64,000 nt of DNA, from the NCBI GenBank assembly GCA_035276475.1, contig DATELQ010000052.1:1-64000 (forward strand), in the 5' to 3' direction. A model generated the notes under the pieces. It was not told the DNA's origin and made no database searches. It saw only the letters and a list, made by a program, of their open reading frames with translations. The position numbers and the translations under genes were made by a program. This document shows positions 52,745-62,538 of the stretch, piece after piece; position 1 is the stretch's first letter, and each line of letters opens with the position of its first letter. Origin of the DNA: DATDFB01 sp035276475 (lineage in GTDB: Bacteria; Acidobacteriota; Thermoanaerobaculia; Gp7-AA8).

Positions 52745-53125
52745 GGGACGAAACGGGGACTCCGGGCGCGGCGCGAGCGTCTGTCGACCCGGATCGACGA
52801 TGAGGTCGAGCCGCTCCAGGACGAGTTGGCCGATGAGCGGTTCGCATTCGGGCGGGCCGACGAGACAGTCGGTGTCCATCTGGCGGTCGCCGATCGTGAG
52901 TGACAGAAATCGCGCGCGAGGCAGCTCGATCTTCTGTTCGTTGGCCAGCGTCACGGTGATATTGCCGTCGAGGGGCAAGCCGAGCGCCTCCACGAGATCC
53001 TGCGGAATGAGCGTCATGACCGCGCCTGTATCGACAAGCGCGTCGATCTCAATGCGTCGCGGCGTCTTCTTCAGCCAGGCGTCGCTCTCGTTTTCGAGAA
53101 TCACGTGCGCGCGGACTTCACCCAT
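52727..53125 (-). CDS. retropepsin-like aspartyl protease family protein
   Basis: A 132-residue single-domain protein with the aspartic protease motif ALVDTGAVMTLIP (Asp32), and GPPECEPLIGQLVLERL as the second hydrophobic loop. The family works as a dimer. No membrane anchor. The 3' end overlaps the ankyrin gene by 18 bases. Confidence 0.78.
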   Translation of the reverse strand: MGEVRAHVILENESDAWLKKTPRRIEIDALVDTGAVMTLIPQDLVEALGLPLDGNITVTLANEQKIELPRARFLSLTIGDRQMDTDCLVGPPECEPLIGQLVLERLDLIVDPGRQTLAPRPESPFRPSLKLK

Positions 53126-53136
53126 CGCACATCATT

Positions 53137-54036
53137 CTATTGTGCCGCATGCTTCGACGCCGCCCTCACCTCGATCTGCCCCTCCCGCACCTGCACCTCG
53201 AAGCACCGTGCCGGGAACGTCGTCGGGCCATTGACCACGTGCCCGTCTGCGAGCGCCAGCTCCGACTGATGCCACGGGCACTGGATGGCGTCGCCGACGA
53301 GCTTCCCCTCGGAGAGCGGGCCGCCGAGGTGGGGGCAGGTCTCGGTGATGGCGAAGATCTGGCCGTTGCGCTTCACGAGCAGGATGGCCACCCCCTCGGC
53401 CGTCACGCGGGTGGGGGTATCGGGGGCCAGCGCGGACTCGGCGAGGACGGGGACGAACGACTCGGGCTTCTTGTTGTCCGCGGTCGCGGTGTGGTCGACG
53501 CCGATCTGCTCGCCGAAGACCAAGTGCCCGCCGAGGTACGCCGAGACCATGCCGACGGCGTAGCCGAGCATCGACAGCGCGACGGCGCTTTGGCGCGAGT
53601 CCTTCCGCTTCCGCATCACGTACGACGTCGCGTACATCCCGGCGGCGGCGAGATTCAGCACGCCGTGCGCGAGGCCGACGCGTTTGCCGCGGTCGTCCGT
53701 CTCGGACCAGTCGGTGAGGCCGGTGATCGCCGAGCCGACCGCGCCGAGCAGGCCGAGGGCCACGGCAGCGTCGGCGCTGTCGCGGAACTCGCGGCGGCCG
53801 CTCAGGCTCTCCATGGCGTCGAGCACCAGCGCCGCGGTCCAGGCGCCGAGCGGCACGTCCGTGATGGCCGGGTGCAGCGGGTGGCCGAGCCACGTGCCGT
53901 GCAAGATGTTTTTCACTTCCCGAGGCAGCGCGCCGCGCACCGCTTTCTGCAGCACGTTGGCAAGCTCCTCGAGTCCCGGCTGGCGCGAGATGGCGTTGAT
54001 GAGCCCTTCGTATCCCATGCGCCGTGGGGCGTTCAC
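53137..54036 (-). CDS. DUF2231 membrane protein fused to a Rieske [2Fe-2S] domain
   Basis: A 299-residue fusion. The N-terminal ~170 residues hold four membrane helices of DUF2231 type (GHPLHPAITDVPLGAWTAAL). The C-terminal ~100 residues form a Rieske domain with CPHLGGPL and CPWHQS as the [2Fe-2S] ligands. It may pass electrons at the membrane. Coupled with the upstream fpg-like gene (ATGA). Confidence 0.87.
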   Translation of the reverse strand: MNAPRRMGYEGLINAISRQPGLEELANVLQKAVRGALPREVKNILHGTWLGHPLHPAITDVPLGAWTAALVLDAMESLSGRREFRDSADAAVALGLLGAVGSAITGLTDWSETDDRGKRVGLAHGVLNLAAAGMYATSYVMRKRKDSRQSAVALSMLGYAVGMVSAYLGGHLVFGEQIGVDHTATADNKKPESFVPVLAESALAPDTPTRVTAEGVAILLVKRNGQIFAITETCPHLGGPLSEGKLVGDAIQCPWHQSELALADGHVVNGPTTFPARCFEVQVREGQIEVRAASKHAAQ

Positions 54037-54806
54037 GTTTGGTGCCGGTCGCAGGAGTACGTCGTGCGGCCGAACACGACCGACTTCACGACCGTCCCGC
54101 CGCAGCGGGGGCAGCGCGCTCCCTCCTCACGGTGGTGGATCAGGTAGCGCGGCGGATAGTCGCAATCGGCCTCCTTGAGATCGATCACCGTCAGCAGGAT
54201 CTTGCGCATCGTCGTGAAGATCGTGGCGACGTCCGAGGGAGAGAGGCGGTCGACCGGGCGGCGCGGCGCGATCGACGATTGGAACAGCGTCTCGTCCGCG
54301 TACAGATTGCCGATGCCCGCGATCACGTCCTGCGACATCAGCGTCGACTTCACCGCACCGCGGCGCGGTGCGAGGAGGCGGCGGAACTCCGGAAGCCGCA
54401 ACGACAACGGATCGGGTCCGAGGGCGTGCTGCTCGATGTAGGCGTCGGGATCCGGAATCGTGTCGACCACGCCGAAGAGGCGCATGTCCTCGAAGGCCAA
54501 CGACGCGCCATTTTCGAAGTCGAAGATCACGCGGGCGAAGCGAGGCGGGGAATCGACGTAGTACGAGAGATCCCCCGTCATCCCGAAGTGCAGATGCAGC
54601 CAGAGTCCGCCCGCGTCGGCGAAGAGGTGCTTCCCGTGCCGGCGCACGCCCGTGAACGTGTGCCCGCGGAGCATGCGCGCGAACGCGTCCTTGCGCACGG
54701 CGCCGAGGATCCGCTCGTCGAGCACGCGCACCTTGGCGATCCGCTGCCCCAGCGCGTGGCGCGCGAAGTAGCGCCCGTAGAGCTCGACCTCGGGGAGTTC
54801 AGGCAT
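54033..54806 (-). CDS. mutM: formamidopyrimidine-DNA glycosylase (Fpg/Nei) family
   Basis: A 257-residue DNA repair glycosylase. MPELPEVELYGRYF carries the catalytic Pro, the HGKHLF block the conserved Lys, and the H2TH region QDVIAGIGNLYADE binds DNA. The C-terminal zinc finger is C-x2-C-x16-C-x2-H, with His where Fpg normally has the fourth Cys. It should remove oxidised purines (8-oxoG, FapyG), but Nei-like specificity is possible. Confidence 0.85.
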   Translation of the reverse strand: MPELPEVELYGRYFARHALGQRIAKVRVLDERILGAVRKDAFARMLRGHTFTGVRRHGKHLFADAGGLWLHLHFGMTGDLSYYVDSPPRFARVIFDFENGASLAFEDMRLFGVVDTIPDPDAYIEQHALGPDPLSLRLPEFRRLLAPRRGAVKSTLMSQDVIAGIGNLYADETLFQSSIAPRRPVDRLSPSDVATIFTTMRKILLTVIDLKEADCDYPPRYLIHHREEGARCPRCGGTVVKSVVFGRTTYSCDRHQT

Positions 54807-54812
54807 TACTGA

Positions 54813-54832
54813 GGGCGCACGCCGTGCGCCCC
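54813..54832. repeat. REP-like palindrome at the end of the DUF885 gene
   Basis: GGGCGCAC-GCC-GTGCGCCC, an 8-bp stem. It carries the same core as 15760-15780, in opposite orientation, and abuts the TAG stop of the DUF885 gene. It lies in the 25-base gap between that gene and fpg. Confidence 0.55.
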
Positions 54833-56583
54833 TACTTGAACCTTGCTTCGAGCACGTCCAGCGGCACGGGACCGGAGTCGAGCACCGCGTCGTGGAACGC
54901 GCGGATGTCGAACTTGTCGCCGAGCTTCTGCTTCTGCTTCTCGCGCAGCTCCAGGATCTTGAGCTGCCCGATCTTGTAGCCCAAGGCCTGGCCGGGCCAG
55001 ACGATGTAGCGGTCCGTCTCGTTCTGAACCTCGACCTCGTCCTGCGCGGAGTGGTCGTGGAAGAACTGCACGACCTGCTCGCGCGTCCACTTCTTCGAGT
55101 GCAGCCCCGTGTCGACCACCAGCCGGATCGCGCGGAGCATCTCGTCCTGCAGGCGGCCGTAGTCGTTCCACGGATCCTGGTAGAAGCCGACCTCCTTGCC
55201 GAGGCGCTCGGAGTAGAGCGCCCACCCCTCGACGTACGCCGTGAAGTTGAGGAGGTGCTTGCGGAAGTCGGGGAGGCCGGTGACCTCCTGGGCGATGGCG
55301 ATCTGCATGTGATGGCCGGGGACGCCCTCGTGGTACGCCGTCGACTCCATGGTGATGGTCTTGCGCGACTGCGGCTCACTCGTGTTCACCTCGACGCGGC
55401 CGGGGCGCGAGCCGTCGGGCGCGCCGGGCTGGTACTCCGCGCCGGGTGCTTCCTTCTCGCGGAACGCCTCGGTCGGCACGACGATGACCTTCGCGCGCGG
55501 CAGGCGGCCGAAGAGCTGCGGCAGCTTCGCGTACATCTGGTCGATGTAGTGCCGATAGAGATCGAGGATCTGCTCGCGCGACTTGGGGTGAAGGTCCGGG
55601 TTCTCGTCGGCCGCCTTCTGCACCGACTTGAGATCGTTGTATCCGAGGCGCTTCGCGACCTGGAGAAGCTCGCCCTCGATGCGGGCCACTTCGCGCAGGC
55701 CGATCTCGTGGATCTGATCGGCGGTGAGATTCGTGGTCGTGCTCTCGCGAATGCGGACGTTGTAGCGGTGCACGCCGTCGGGCAGTGCCCACATCCCCAC
55801 CTCGGTGCGGCCGTGCGGCGCGTACTCGTCCTTCACGAAGGCCGCGAATTTCTTATACGCCGGCAGCACGCCGTCTTTGATCGCGGAGAGGAAGTCGGCG
55901 CGGATGCGCGCGCGGTCCGCCTCGGAGATCGACTCCGGGAACGACGCCAGCGGCTGCGCGAACGGCGTCTTCTCCGGCTCCTGCGCCGCGATCGCGGCCG
56001 ACTGCGCCGCCACTTTCTCGAGCAGGAACTTCGGCGGCATGAGGCGGTCCTTCATCCCCTTGCGCATCGCCGCGATGGTGTCGTCCATCTGCTTGGGAAA
56101 CCCGCGCATGCGCTTGACGTAGTCGTCGTAGTCCTTCGCGCTCGTGAAGGTGAGGAGCGACGGGAACTGCGCGGCGCCGAGGTGGATGCCGCTGATCTGC
56201 GTGACCGGCATCTCCCAATCTTTCATGTCGAAGTCAGCGATGCCCTCGCGGAGCATGTGCAGCATCAGGACTTTGTTGAGCTTTTCCTGCTCGGAGAAGC
56301 CGGTGGTGTCGACGGCCTCGACGCGCGGAATGAAGCGCCGGAACCCTGCGATGTCCCTGCGCTGCCCGGCCTCGGAGAGGTCCTGGACCTTGTCGTTGTA
56401 GCGCTTGTCGCCGAGGATCGAGGCGAACTCCGGGTACACGCGCATCGTGTACTCCCAATGCTCGTGCATCAGGTCCTCGAGCGCTTTGCGGCGCTTGTCG
56501 AGGTCTGAGGCGGAGAGCTCGGCGGCGGTGAGTTGCGACACGATGAGAATCGACGCGAGGAACGCGACCGCGAATTTTTGCAT
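54832..56583 (-). CDS. DUF885 secreted metallopeptidase-like protein
   Basis: A 583-residue protein with a signal peptide (MQKFAVAFLASILIVSQLTA). The key block is YHEGVPGHHMQIAIAQE, an HExxxGH zinc-type motif, with an acidic EGWALYSERLG helix further on. DUF885 members are thought to be peptidases related to M2/M32 families. ATG 56583 chosen; an upstream TTG would add three residues. Confidence 0.85.
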   Translation of the reverse strand: MQKFAVAFLASILIVSQLTAAELSASDLDKRRKALEDLMHEHWEYTMRVYPEFASILGDKRYNDKVQDLSEAGQRRDIAGFRRFIPRVEAVDTTGFSEQEKLNKVLMLHMLREGIADFDMKDWEMPVTQISGIHLGAAQFPSLLTFTSAKDYDDYVKRMRGFPKQMDDTIAAMRKGMKDRLMPPKFLLEKVAAQSAAIAAQEPEKTPFAQPLASFPESISEADRARIRADFLSAIKDGVLPAYKKFAAFVKDEYAPHGRTEVGMWALPDGVHRYNVRIRESTTTNLTADQIHEIGLREVARIEGELLQVAKRLGYNDLKSVQKAADENPDLHPKSREQILDLYRHYIDQMYAKLPQLFGRLPRAKVIVVPTEAFREKEAPGAEYQPGAPDGSRPGRVEVNTSEPQSRKTITMESTAYHEGVPGHHMQIAIAQEVTGLPDFRKHLLNFTAYVEGWALYSERLGKEVGFYQDPWNDYGRLQDEMLRAIRLVVDTGLHSKKWTREQVVQFFHDHSAQDEVEVQNETDRYIVWPGQALGYKIGQLKILELREKQKQKLGDKFDIRAFHDAVLDSGPVPLDVLEARFK

Positions 56584-56593
56584 GCGCGTCAAT

Positions 56594-57067
56594 TTATAAC
56601 GCGGCGGAAGGGTTGGCGACCACCACGATGCGGCGGATCTGCACGCCGCGCCTCTCGGCCAGGGCCATGCGGGCCTCGACGTTCACGCGGGCCAGGTCGG
56701 CGGCGGAGAGACGCGGGAGACGGCAAAGCTCGATGGTGACGGCGGGCTTGAGGTCGATGGCGATGCGGGGCTGGGGGGCGGGAAGCTGAATCGTGATGGT
56801 GGAGGGGCGCTCTTGCCTGCTTTGGACGGGGGCGGCCGCGGCGACGGGGACGACCGGGGCGACAGGCAGGGGTGCCTGTCGCCCACTCACCCGCGCCTGC
56901 GTCAGCGGCGCCGCCTTCTGGACCTGTAAAACCGAGTCGAGAACGAACGACGCGAAGGCGTCGATGGCAGCGCGCCGTCCATGCTCAGCCAGCCTGCAGC
57001 CGGTCAGTGCTACGGCCGCGAGCAGAAGCACGCACACTCCAATTCGCGTCATCCGTTCTCGTCTCAT
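56594..57067 (-). CDS. predicted lipoprotein
   Basis: A 157-residue protein with a lipobox (VALTGC) after MRRERMTRIG and a Pro/Ala/Val-rich linker (PLPVAPVVPVAAAAP). Its C-terminal part includes PAVTIELCRLPRLSAADLAR. No known domain. Ends 10 bases before the DUF885 start on the same strand. Confidence 0.65.
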   Translation of the reverse strand: MRRERMTRIGVCVLLLAAVALTGCRLAEHGRRAAIDAFASFVLDSVLQVQKAAPLTQARVSGRQAPLPVAPVVPVAAAAPVQSRQERPSTITIQLPAPQPRIAIDLKPAVTIELCRLPRLSAADLARVNVEARMALAERRGVQIRRIVVVANPSAAL

Positions 57068-57187
57068 TGCCACCTCAGACGACCGGGAGAGCAAAAAGTT
57101 GTCTCGTTCACGGTCATGTAACACCCTCGCGAACGGCACGTCGCCTGCACTAGAGCCTGTCGATGCCAAAGACGGGGGTAGTTGCCT

Positions 57188-58678
57188 GTGGAAGAAGGGA
57201 AACTGAATGGGCGGGATCTCGCCAGGACGGGGATTCCGGGCCTGGATGACGTTTTAGCGGGGGGTCTGACCCGCAACCGCACGTATGTCGTACAGGGCGA
57301 TCCAGGCGTCGGCAAGACGACGCTCGGGTTGCAGTTCATCCTCTGCGGAGAGGAGCTCGGCGAGACCGGCCTCTATCTGACCTTGTCCGAAACGAAGGAC
57401 GAGCTGAAGGCGGTGGCCGACGCGCACGGCTGGTCGCTCGATCACATCCACATCTTCGAGTACTCGGCGCCCGAGCGGCTGGCGGCGGACGAGGAGAGCA
57501 CGCTCTTCCATCCGTCCGAGATCGAGCTTGGGGAGGCCGTGCAGGCGCTGATCGCCGAGGTCGAGCGGGTCAATCCGAAACGCGTCGTCATCGACTCGCT
57601 GTCGGAGATCCGCCTCCTCGCGCAGAATCCGCTGCGCTACCGGCGGCAGATCCTCGGTCTCAAGCACTACTTCAGCGGTCGCGACGCCACCGTGCTGCTG
57701 CTCGACGACAAGAGCGTGACGAACGGCGACATGCAGCTCATGACCCTGGCGCACGGCGTCATCAACCTCGAGCAGCTCGCGCCCGCGTACGGCGCGGACC
57801 GGCGGCGGCTGCGCGTCAGTAAGTTCCGCGGCGTGAAGTACCGGGGCGGCTTCCACGACTTCAACATCCGCACCGGTGGGCTGATCGTCTATCCGCGGCT
57901 CGTCGCCGCGGAGCATCGCCACACGCAGGAACTGCAGGCGCTGTCGAGCGGCATCGCGGCCGTCGACGAGCTCCTCGGCGGGGGCGTCCACCGCGGCACG
58001 AGCACGCTGATCATCGGCCCGGCGGGGGCGGGAAAGTCGGCGCTGGCGACGCACTACGCCGTCTCGGCGGCAAAGCGCGGCGAGAACGCGGCCATCTTCG
58101 CCTTCGACGAGAGCCAGAGCACGCTCTTCGCCCGATCGCGGTCGCTGGGCCTCGACCTCGCCGAGCACGTCGAGTCCGGGCGCATCTCCATTCAGCAGAT
58201 CGATCCGGCCGAAGTACCGCCCGGCGAGTTCGTGCATCTCGTGCGCGAGGCCGTCGAGCAGCGCAACATCTCGGTGCTCATCATCGACAGCCTCAATGGG
58301 TATCTCAACTCCATGCCCGAGGAGCGCTTCCTGACGGTGCATATGCACGAGCTCCTGACGTACCTCGGGCAGAAGGGTGTGGCCACGATCCTCGTCGTCG
58401 CCCAGCAGGGCTTGATCGGATCGAACATGCTGGCGCCGGTCGACGTCAGCTACCTCGCGGACTGTGTCGTGATCCTCCGCTACTTCGAGCACGCCGGCGA
58501 GATCCGCAAAGCCATCTCCGTCATGAAGAAGCGCAGCGGCTATCACGAGAGAGCCATCCGGCCATTCTCGTTCTCCGAACAGGGAATCGAGGTCGGCAAC
58601 CCGCTGACGGAGTTCCACGGCATCCTCTCCGGGACGCCGCTGCTCGAGACGGACGGCCACGATGCCTCGTCCCGCTGA
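57188..58678 (+). CDS. KaiC-like double RecA-domain ATPase
   Basis: A 496-residue protein with two KaiC/RadA-like ATPase domains, Walker A sites GDPGVGKTT (residues ~37-45) and GPAGAGKSA. Second acidic residues are in LTLSETKDEL and FAFDESQSTLF. No kaiA or kaiB is seen nearby. The GTG at 57188 suits the GGGGG spacing better than a TTG at 57182. It overlaps the hybrid kinase gene by 17 bases, so the pair probably forms one signalling unit, perhaps phosphorylation- or energy-linked. Confidence 0.87.
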   Translation: MEEGKLNGRDLARTGIPGLDDVLAGGLTRNRTYVVQGDPGVGKTTLGLQFILCGEELGETGLYLTLSETKDELKAVADAHGWSLDHIHIFEYSAPERLAADEESTLFHPSEIELGEAVQALIAEVERVNPKRVVIDSLSEIRLLAQNPLRYRRQILGLKHYFSGRDATVLLLDDKSVTNGDMQLMTLAHGVINLEQLAPAYGADRRRLRVSKFRGVKYRGGFHDFNIRTGGLIVYPRLVAAEHRHTQELQALSSGIAAVDELLGGGVHRGTSTLIIGPAGAGKSALATHYAVSAAKRGENAAIFAFDESQSTLFARSRSLGLDLAEHVESGRISIQQIDPAEVPPGEFVHLVREAVEQRNISVLIIDSLNGYLNSMPEERFLTVHMHELLTYLGQKGVATILVVAQQGLIGSNMLAPVDVSYLADCVVILRYFEHAGEIRKAISVMKKRSGYHERAIRPFSFSEQGIEVGNPLTEFHGILSGTPLLETDGHDASSR

Positions 58679-60164
58679 CCGGAGGCAGGAGCGCGTGCTG
58701 CTGCTCATGCCGTTCGGGCGTGACGGCGCGCTGGCCGCGCGTGCCCTGCGCGAAGCGAGCCTGACGTATCTGATCTGCAGCGACATGCCCGACCTCTGCG
58801 ACAGAGTCGGCGAGGGCGCCGGCGCTGCCATGATCACCGAAGAGGCGCTCGACGCGGAGGCCATGCAGTGCCTGCGCGAGGAGATCGAAAAGCAGTCGCC
58901 GTGGGCCGACCTCCCCCTCATCATCTTCGTCTCGCGGCCCTCGGCGGAGCTGAAGGTGCGGTCGTTCGAGGCGCTCGGGCCGCGCGCCAACATCACGCTG
59001 ATCGAGCGGCCCGTGCGGGTGAAGACGATGATCAGCGCGGCCGGGGCGGCGCTGCGCGCGCGGCGGCGGCAGTACGAAGTGCGCGACCTCCTCGACGAGC
59101 TCGAGCAGCGCGTCACGGAGCGCGACAACTTCCTGGCCATGCTCAGCCACGAGCTGCGCAACCCGCTCGCCGCCATCACGCTGGCCGCGGACATCGACGA
59201 CCGCGACGTCATCGCCCGCCAGACCCGGCATCTCAAGAAGCTCGTCGACGACCTGCTCGACATCGGCCGCGTGACGTCGGGAAAGATCATGCTTCACCGC
59301 ACGCCCGTCGACTTCGGCGACATCGTCGAGCACTGCGTGGCCACGATGCAGCCGCGCGTCGAGGCCCGCCGCCTCCATGTCGAAGTCCACCGCGAGACCG
59401 AGCAGGCCTGGATCGACGGCGACGCCGTGCGCCTCGAGCAGGTCGTCAACAACGTGCTGGCGAATGCGATCAAGTACACGCCGCCCGACGGCTGGATCAA
59501 CGTGGTGCTCGAGCGCGACGACGGCGAGGTCGTGCTGCGCGTGCGCGACAGCGGCAAAGGCATCGCGCCGGAGATGCTCACGCGCGTCTTCGATCTCTTC
59601 ATGCAGGGCGACGTGGCGCTCGACCGCAGTGAAGGGGGGATGGGCATCGGCCTCACGCTCGTGCGCAAGTTGACGGAGCTGCACGGCGGCAGCGTCCGCG
59701 CCTACAGCCGCGGCCCCGGCAGCGGGAGCGAGTTCGTGATCCGCCTGCCGCTCGGCGCGCCGCCGACGGGCATTTCGGAGCGGACGAGGACGACGACGAC
59801 GTCCGCGCCGCGGCACATCGTTCTGATCGAGGACAACGCCGACATCCGCGACCTGCTGCGCCTCAAGCTCAATCACCTCGGGCACACCGTCGAGACGGCG
59901 GAGGACGGGGTGAAGGGCTTGGAGACGGTGCTGAGCGCGAAGCCCGACATCGCCCTGGTCGACATCGGCCTCCCCGGCCTCGACGGCTACGACCTCGCGC
60001 GCCAGGTGCGCGAGAAGCTCGGCAACGACGTCTACCTCGTCGCGCTCACCGGCTACGGCCAGGCCGACGACCGCAAGCGCGCGCTCGAAGCGGGCTTCGA
60101 CGTGCATCTGACGAAGCCGGCCGACATGGTCGATCTGCAGAACGTGCTGGCGCGGGCGCGCTGA
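58662..60164 (+). CDS. hybrid sensor histidine kinase/response regulator
   Basis: A 500-residue protein. The first ~130 residues look like a degenerate receiver. A dimerisation/phosphoacceptor helix has SHELRNPL with His163, followed by an ATPase domain (NAIKYTPPDGW N-box, DSGKGIAPEML, GGMGIGLTLV). The C-terminal receiver has phosphoacceptor Asp434 in IALVDIGLPG and conserved Lys in VHLTKPADM. No membrane span; a cytoplasmic signal is likely. Coupled with the KaiC-like gene. Confidence 0.9.
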   Translation: MPRPADRRQERVLLLMPFGRDGALAARALREASLTYLICSDMPDLCDRVGEGAGAAMITEEALDAEAMQCLREEIEKQSPWADLPLIIFVSRPSAELKVRSFEALGPRANITLIERPVRVKTMISAAGAALRARRRQYEVRDLLDELEQRVTERDNFLAMLSHELRNPLAAITLAADIDDRDVIARQTRHLKKLVDDLLDIGRVTSGKIMLHRTPVDFGDIVEHCVATMQPRVEARRLHVEVHRETEQAWIDGDAVRLEQVVNNVLANAIKYTPPDGWINVVLERDDGEVVLRVRDSGKGIAPEMLTRVFDLFMQGDVALDRSEGGMGIGLTLVRKLTELHGGSVRAYSRGPGSGSEFVIRLPLGAPPTGISERTRTTTTSAPRHIVLIEDNADIRDLLRLKLNHLGHTVETAEDGVKGLETVLSAKPDIALVDIGLPGLDGYDLARQVREKLGNDVYLVALTGYGQADDRKRALEAGFDVHLTKPADMVDLQNVLARAR

Positions 60165-62462
60165 TCACTTCACCGCAACGGCGCGCGCCTGCGTGATGTC
60201 CGTCAATCCCTTGAAGGCCTTGTCGATCGCGTCCTGCAGCAGCGTGCGCATCCCCTGCTCCAGAGCGAGGCTGCGCAGCTCGCCGATCGGCGCGCGGCGC
60301 TGCACGGCGCGTTTGACCTCGTCCGTGCCGACGAGCAGCTCGTGCACGCCCATGCGGCCTTTGTAGCCGGTGTTGCCGCACGCGCTGCAGCCCTTCGGCT
60401 GGTACAGCGTCACCTCCGGCGTGTACTGCAGCTCGAAGTACGTCCGCCCGTAGGCGTCGGCGATCTCGTCGAACTCCTCCCGCGTCGGGTGATAGGCCTC
60501 CTTGCACTTCGCGCAGAGCGTGCGCACGAGGCGCTGGGCCATGATGCCGAGGAGCGCGTCGGCGAAGTTGAACGGGTCGATGTTCATATCGAGAAGACGC
60601 GTGATCGTCTCCGGCGCCGAGTTCGTGTGCAGCGTGGAAAAGACGAGGTGGCCGGTCAGCGAGGCCTCGATGCCGATGGCCGCCGTCTCGTGGTCGCGCA
60701 TCTCGCCGACCATGATGACGTCGGGATCGGCGCGGAGGAACGAGCGCATCGCCGCGGCGAAGGTGAAGTCGATCTTCGGCTGCACCTGCACCTGCCGCAA
60801 CCCGCGCTGCGTGATCTCGACCGGGTCTTCCGCGGTCCAGATCTTCATGTCCTCGGTGTTGATGAAGCCGAGCGCCGAGTGCAGCGTGGTCGTCTTGCCC
60901 GAGCCGGTCGGGCCGACGACGAGGCAGATGCCGTACGGCTTCGAGACGATCTCCTTGAACTGCGTGAGGTTCCGCTCGCTGAAGCCCATGCGGTCGAGCG
61001 GCAGCGGCTTCGACGCCGCCAGGATGCGCATGACCACGTCCTCGTTCTGGTTCGTGGTCGGGATCGTGGCCACGCGCAGCTCGATCGTGCCGCGCGAGTA
61101 TTTGAAGCGGATCTTCCCGTCCTGCGGCTTGCGGCGCTCGGAGATGTCGAGCTTGGCCATGATCTTGAGCCGCTGCACGAGGGCGTTGCGGTGCATGCCC
61201 GGCACTTCCATGAACTTCTGGCAGTCGCCGTCGATGCGCAGGCGGATGATGCACGGGTTCTTCGAGCCGTCCGGCTCGACGTGGATGTCCGACGCGCCGC
61301 GGTTGAAGGCCTCGATGATGAGCTGGTTGGCCAGCCGCACGATGCCGGAGTCCGTCTCGTCGATCTCCGGCACCTCCCTCTCCTCTTCCTCGGTCGACGC
61401 CCCCTCCCCTTCTCCGAGCTGGTCGATGATCTTGGCGAGATCGCCGCCGTCCGTGGCTGCGGCCTCGACCTTCTCGCCGTACGACGCGGCGATGTAGGCG
61501 AGGATCTCGTGCTTCAGCCCGACCCAGAAGTCGTAGCGCGGCGCGAGGCTCATGGCCCGGATGGCGTCGAGGCGCGTCAGGTCCTGCGGGTCGTCGACGG
61601 CGATGACGAGCATGCCCGGCTTCCGCTCCACCGGCGCGCAGACGTACTTTTTCCACATTTCCGACGGCACGCGGTCGCGCAGGTCGGCCGGGATGGTCTG
61701 CTCGCCGTCGTAGCCGAAGAACTGCGTCGCATAAAACGCCGCGAGCGACTTTCCGAGCTCCTCCTTCGGGACGTTGTAGTCGTCGATCAGGATCTTCTCG
61801 ATGGTGGTGTTGTTGACGCGCGCGCTCGAAACCGCGGCCTCGATGTCCTTCTCCGAGACAACGCCTTTGTCGACGAGGCCGCCGAGCCTCGACGGCTTGG
61901 TCTGCCGCGCCGCCCGGTGCTGGTTGTAGAAGGCGATACCGAGGATGCGCCCGATCTCCTCGGCGGCGTCCTCGTCCTGGGAGGTGAAGGCGACGCCGTG
62001 GCGCTTGTTGATGAGCTGCAGGACGCCGAGGAGGTATTTCTCGAAGAGGATGGGGACGGCCAGGACGGCGCGCGTGCGGAAGCCGCTCTGCTTGTCCCAG
62101 CGCTGGTCGAAGCGGAGGTTGGCGTGGAACTTCGAGAGCTCGGCGGCGTCGTAGGCGTCGCGGATGTTGATGGTCTTGCGCGAGAGGGCGGTGAAGCCGG
62201 CGATGGAGGCGAACGACTTCGGGACGCGGATTTCCTTCGGCACGTCGCCGACTTTGTGCAGCGAGTACAACTCCTGATTCTTGGTGTCGACGGCGTAGAT
62301 CGTCAGCCGCTCGGCGTCGAGGAGCTCGAGGATCTTGTCCTTGAGCGTCATGAGGATGTGCGGGATGGAGTCGGCCGAGTTGATCTGATTCGCGATCGCG
62401 GTGAGCTTTTTCCGGTACTCGAGCTCGCGCTCGAGCGAGGAGGGCGCAGCTTGGACGGTCAT
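60165..62462 (-). CDS. pilB: PilB/GspE-type assembly ATPase with N-terminal GAF domain
   Basis: About 765 residues: a GAF domain (roughly 15-175), an MshEN/GspE N-domain (GLVDKGVVSEKDIEAA), then the secretion ATPase with Walker A GPTGSGKTTT, Walker B DPDVIMVGEMRD, the STLHTNSAPETITRL block and a four-Cys zinc site (CAKCKEA and CSACGNTG). It powers pilus assembly. A GAF domain at the front suggests control by a small ligand. Starts at 62486 and 62510 are alternatives; none has a good Shine-Dalgarno. Confidence 0.85.
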   Translation of the reverse strand: MTVQAAPSSLERELEYRKKLTAIANQINSADSIPHILMTLKDKILELLDAERLTIYAVDTKNQELYSLHKVGDVPKEIRVPKSFASIAGFTALSRKTINIRDAYDAAELSKFHANLRFDQRWDKQSGFRTRAVLAVPILFEKYLLGVLQLINKRHGVAFTSQDEDAAEEIGRILGIAFYNQHRAARQTKPSRLGGLVDKGVVSEKDIEAAVSSARVNNTTIEKILIDDYNVPKEELGKSLAAFYATQFFGYDGEQTIPADLRDRVPSEMWKKYVCAPVERKPGMLVIAVDDPQDLTRLDAIRAMSLAPRYDFWVGLKHEILAYIAASYGEKVEAAATDGGDLAKIIDQLGEGEGASTEEEEREVPEIDETDSGIVRLANQLIIEAFNRGASDIHVEPDGSKNPCIIRLRIDGDCQKFMEVPGMHRNALVQRLKIMAKLDISERRKPQDGKIRFKYSRGTIELRVATIPTTNQNEDVVMRILAASKPLPLDRMGFSERNLTQFKEIVSKPYGICLVVGPTGSGKTTTLHSALGFINTEDMKIWTAEDPVEITQRGLRQVQVQPKIDFTFAAAMRSFLRADPDVIMVGEMRDHETAAIGIEASLTGHLVFSTLHTNSAPETITRLLDMNIDPFNFADALLGIMAQRLVRTLCAKCKEAYHPTREEFDEIADAYGRTYFELQYTPEVTLYQPKGCSACGNTGYKGRMGVHELLVGTDEVKRAVQRRAPIGELRSLALEQGMRTLLQDAIDKAFKGLTDITQARAVAVK

Positions 62463-62538
62463 GGGAAAAAGGATAGCACCCGCCATTTGTGACCGATCAT
62501 CAACGGCCATTCACGGCATAATGACGGCGGAGACCGCC

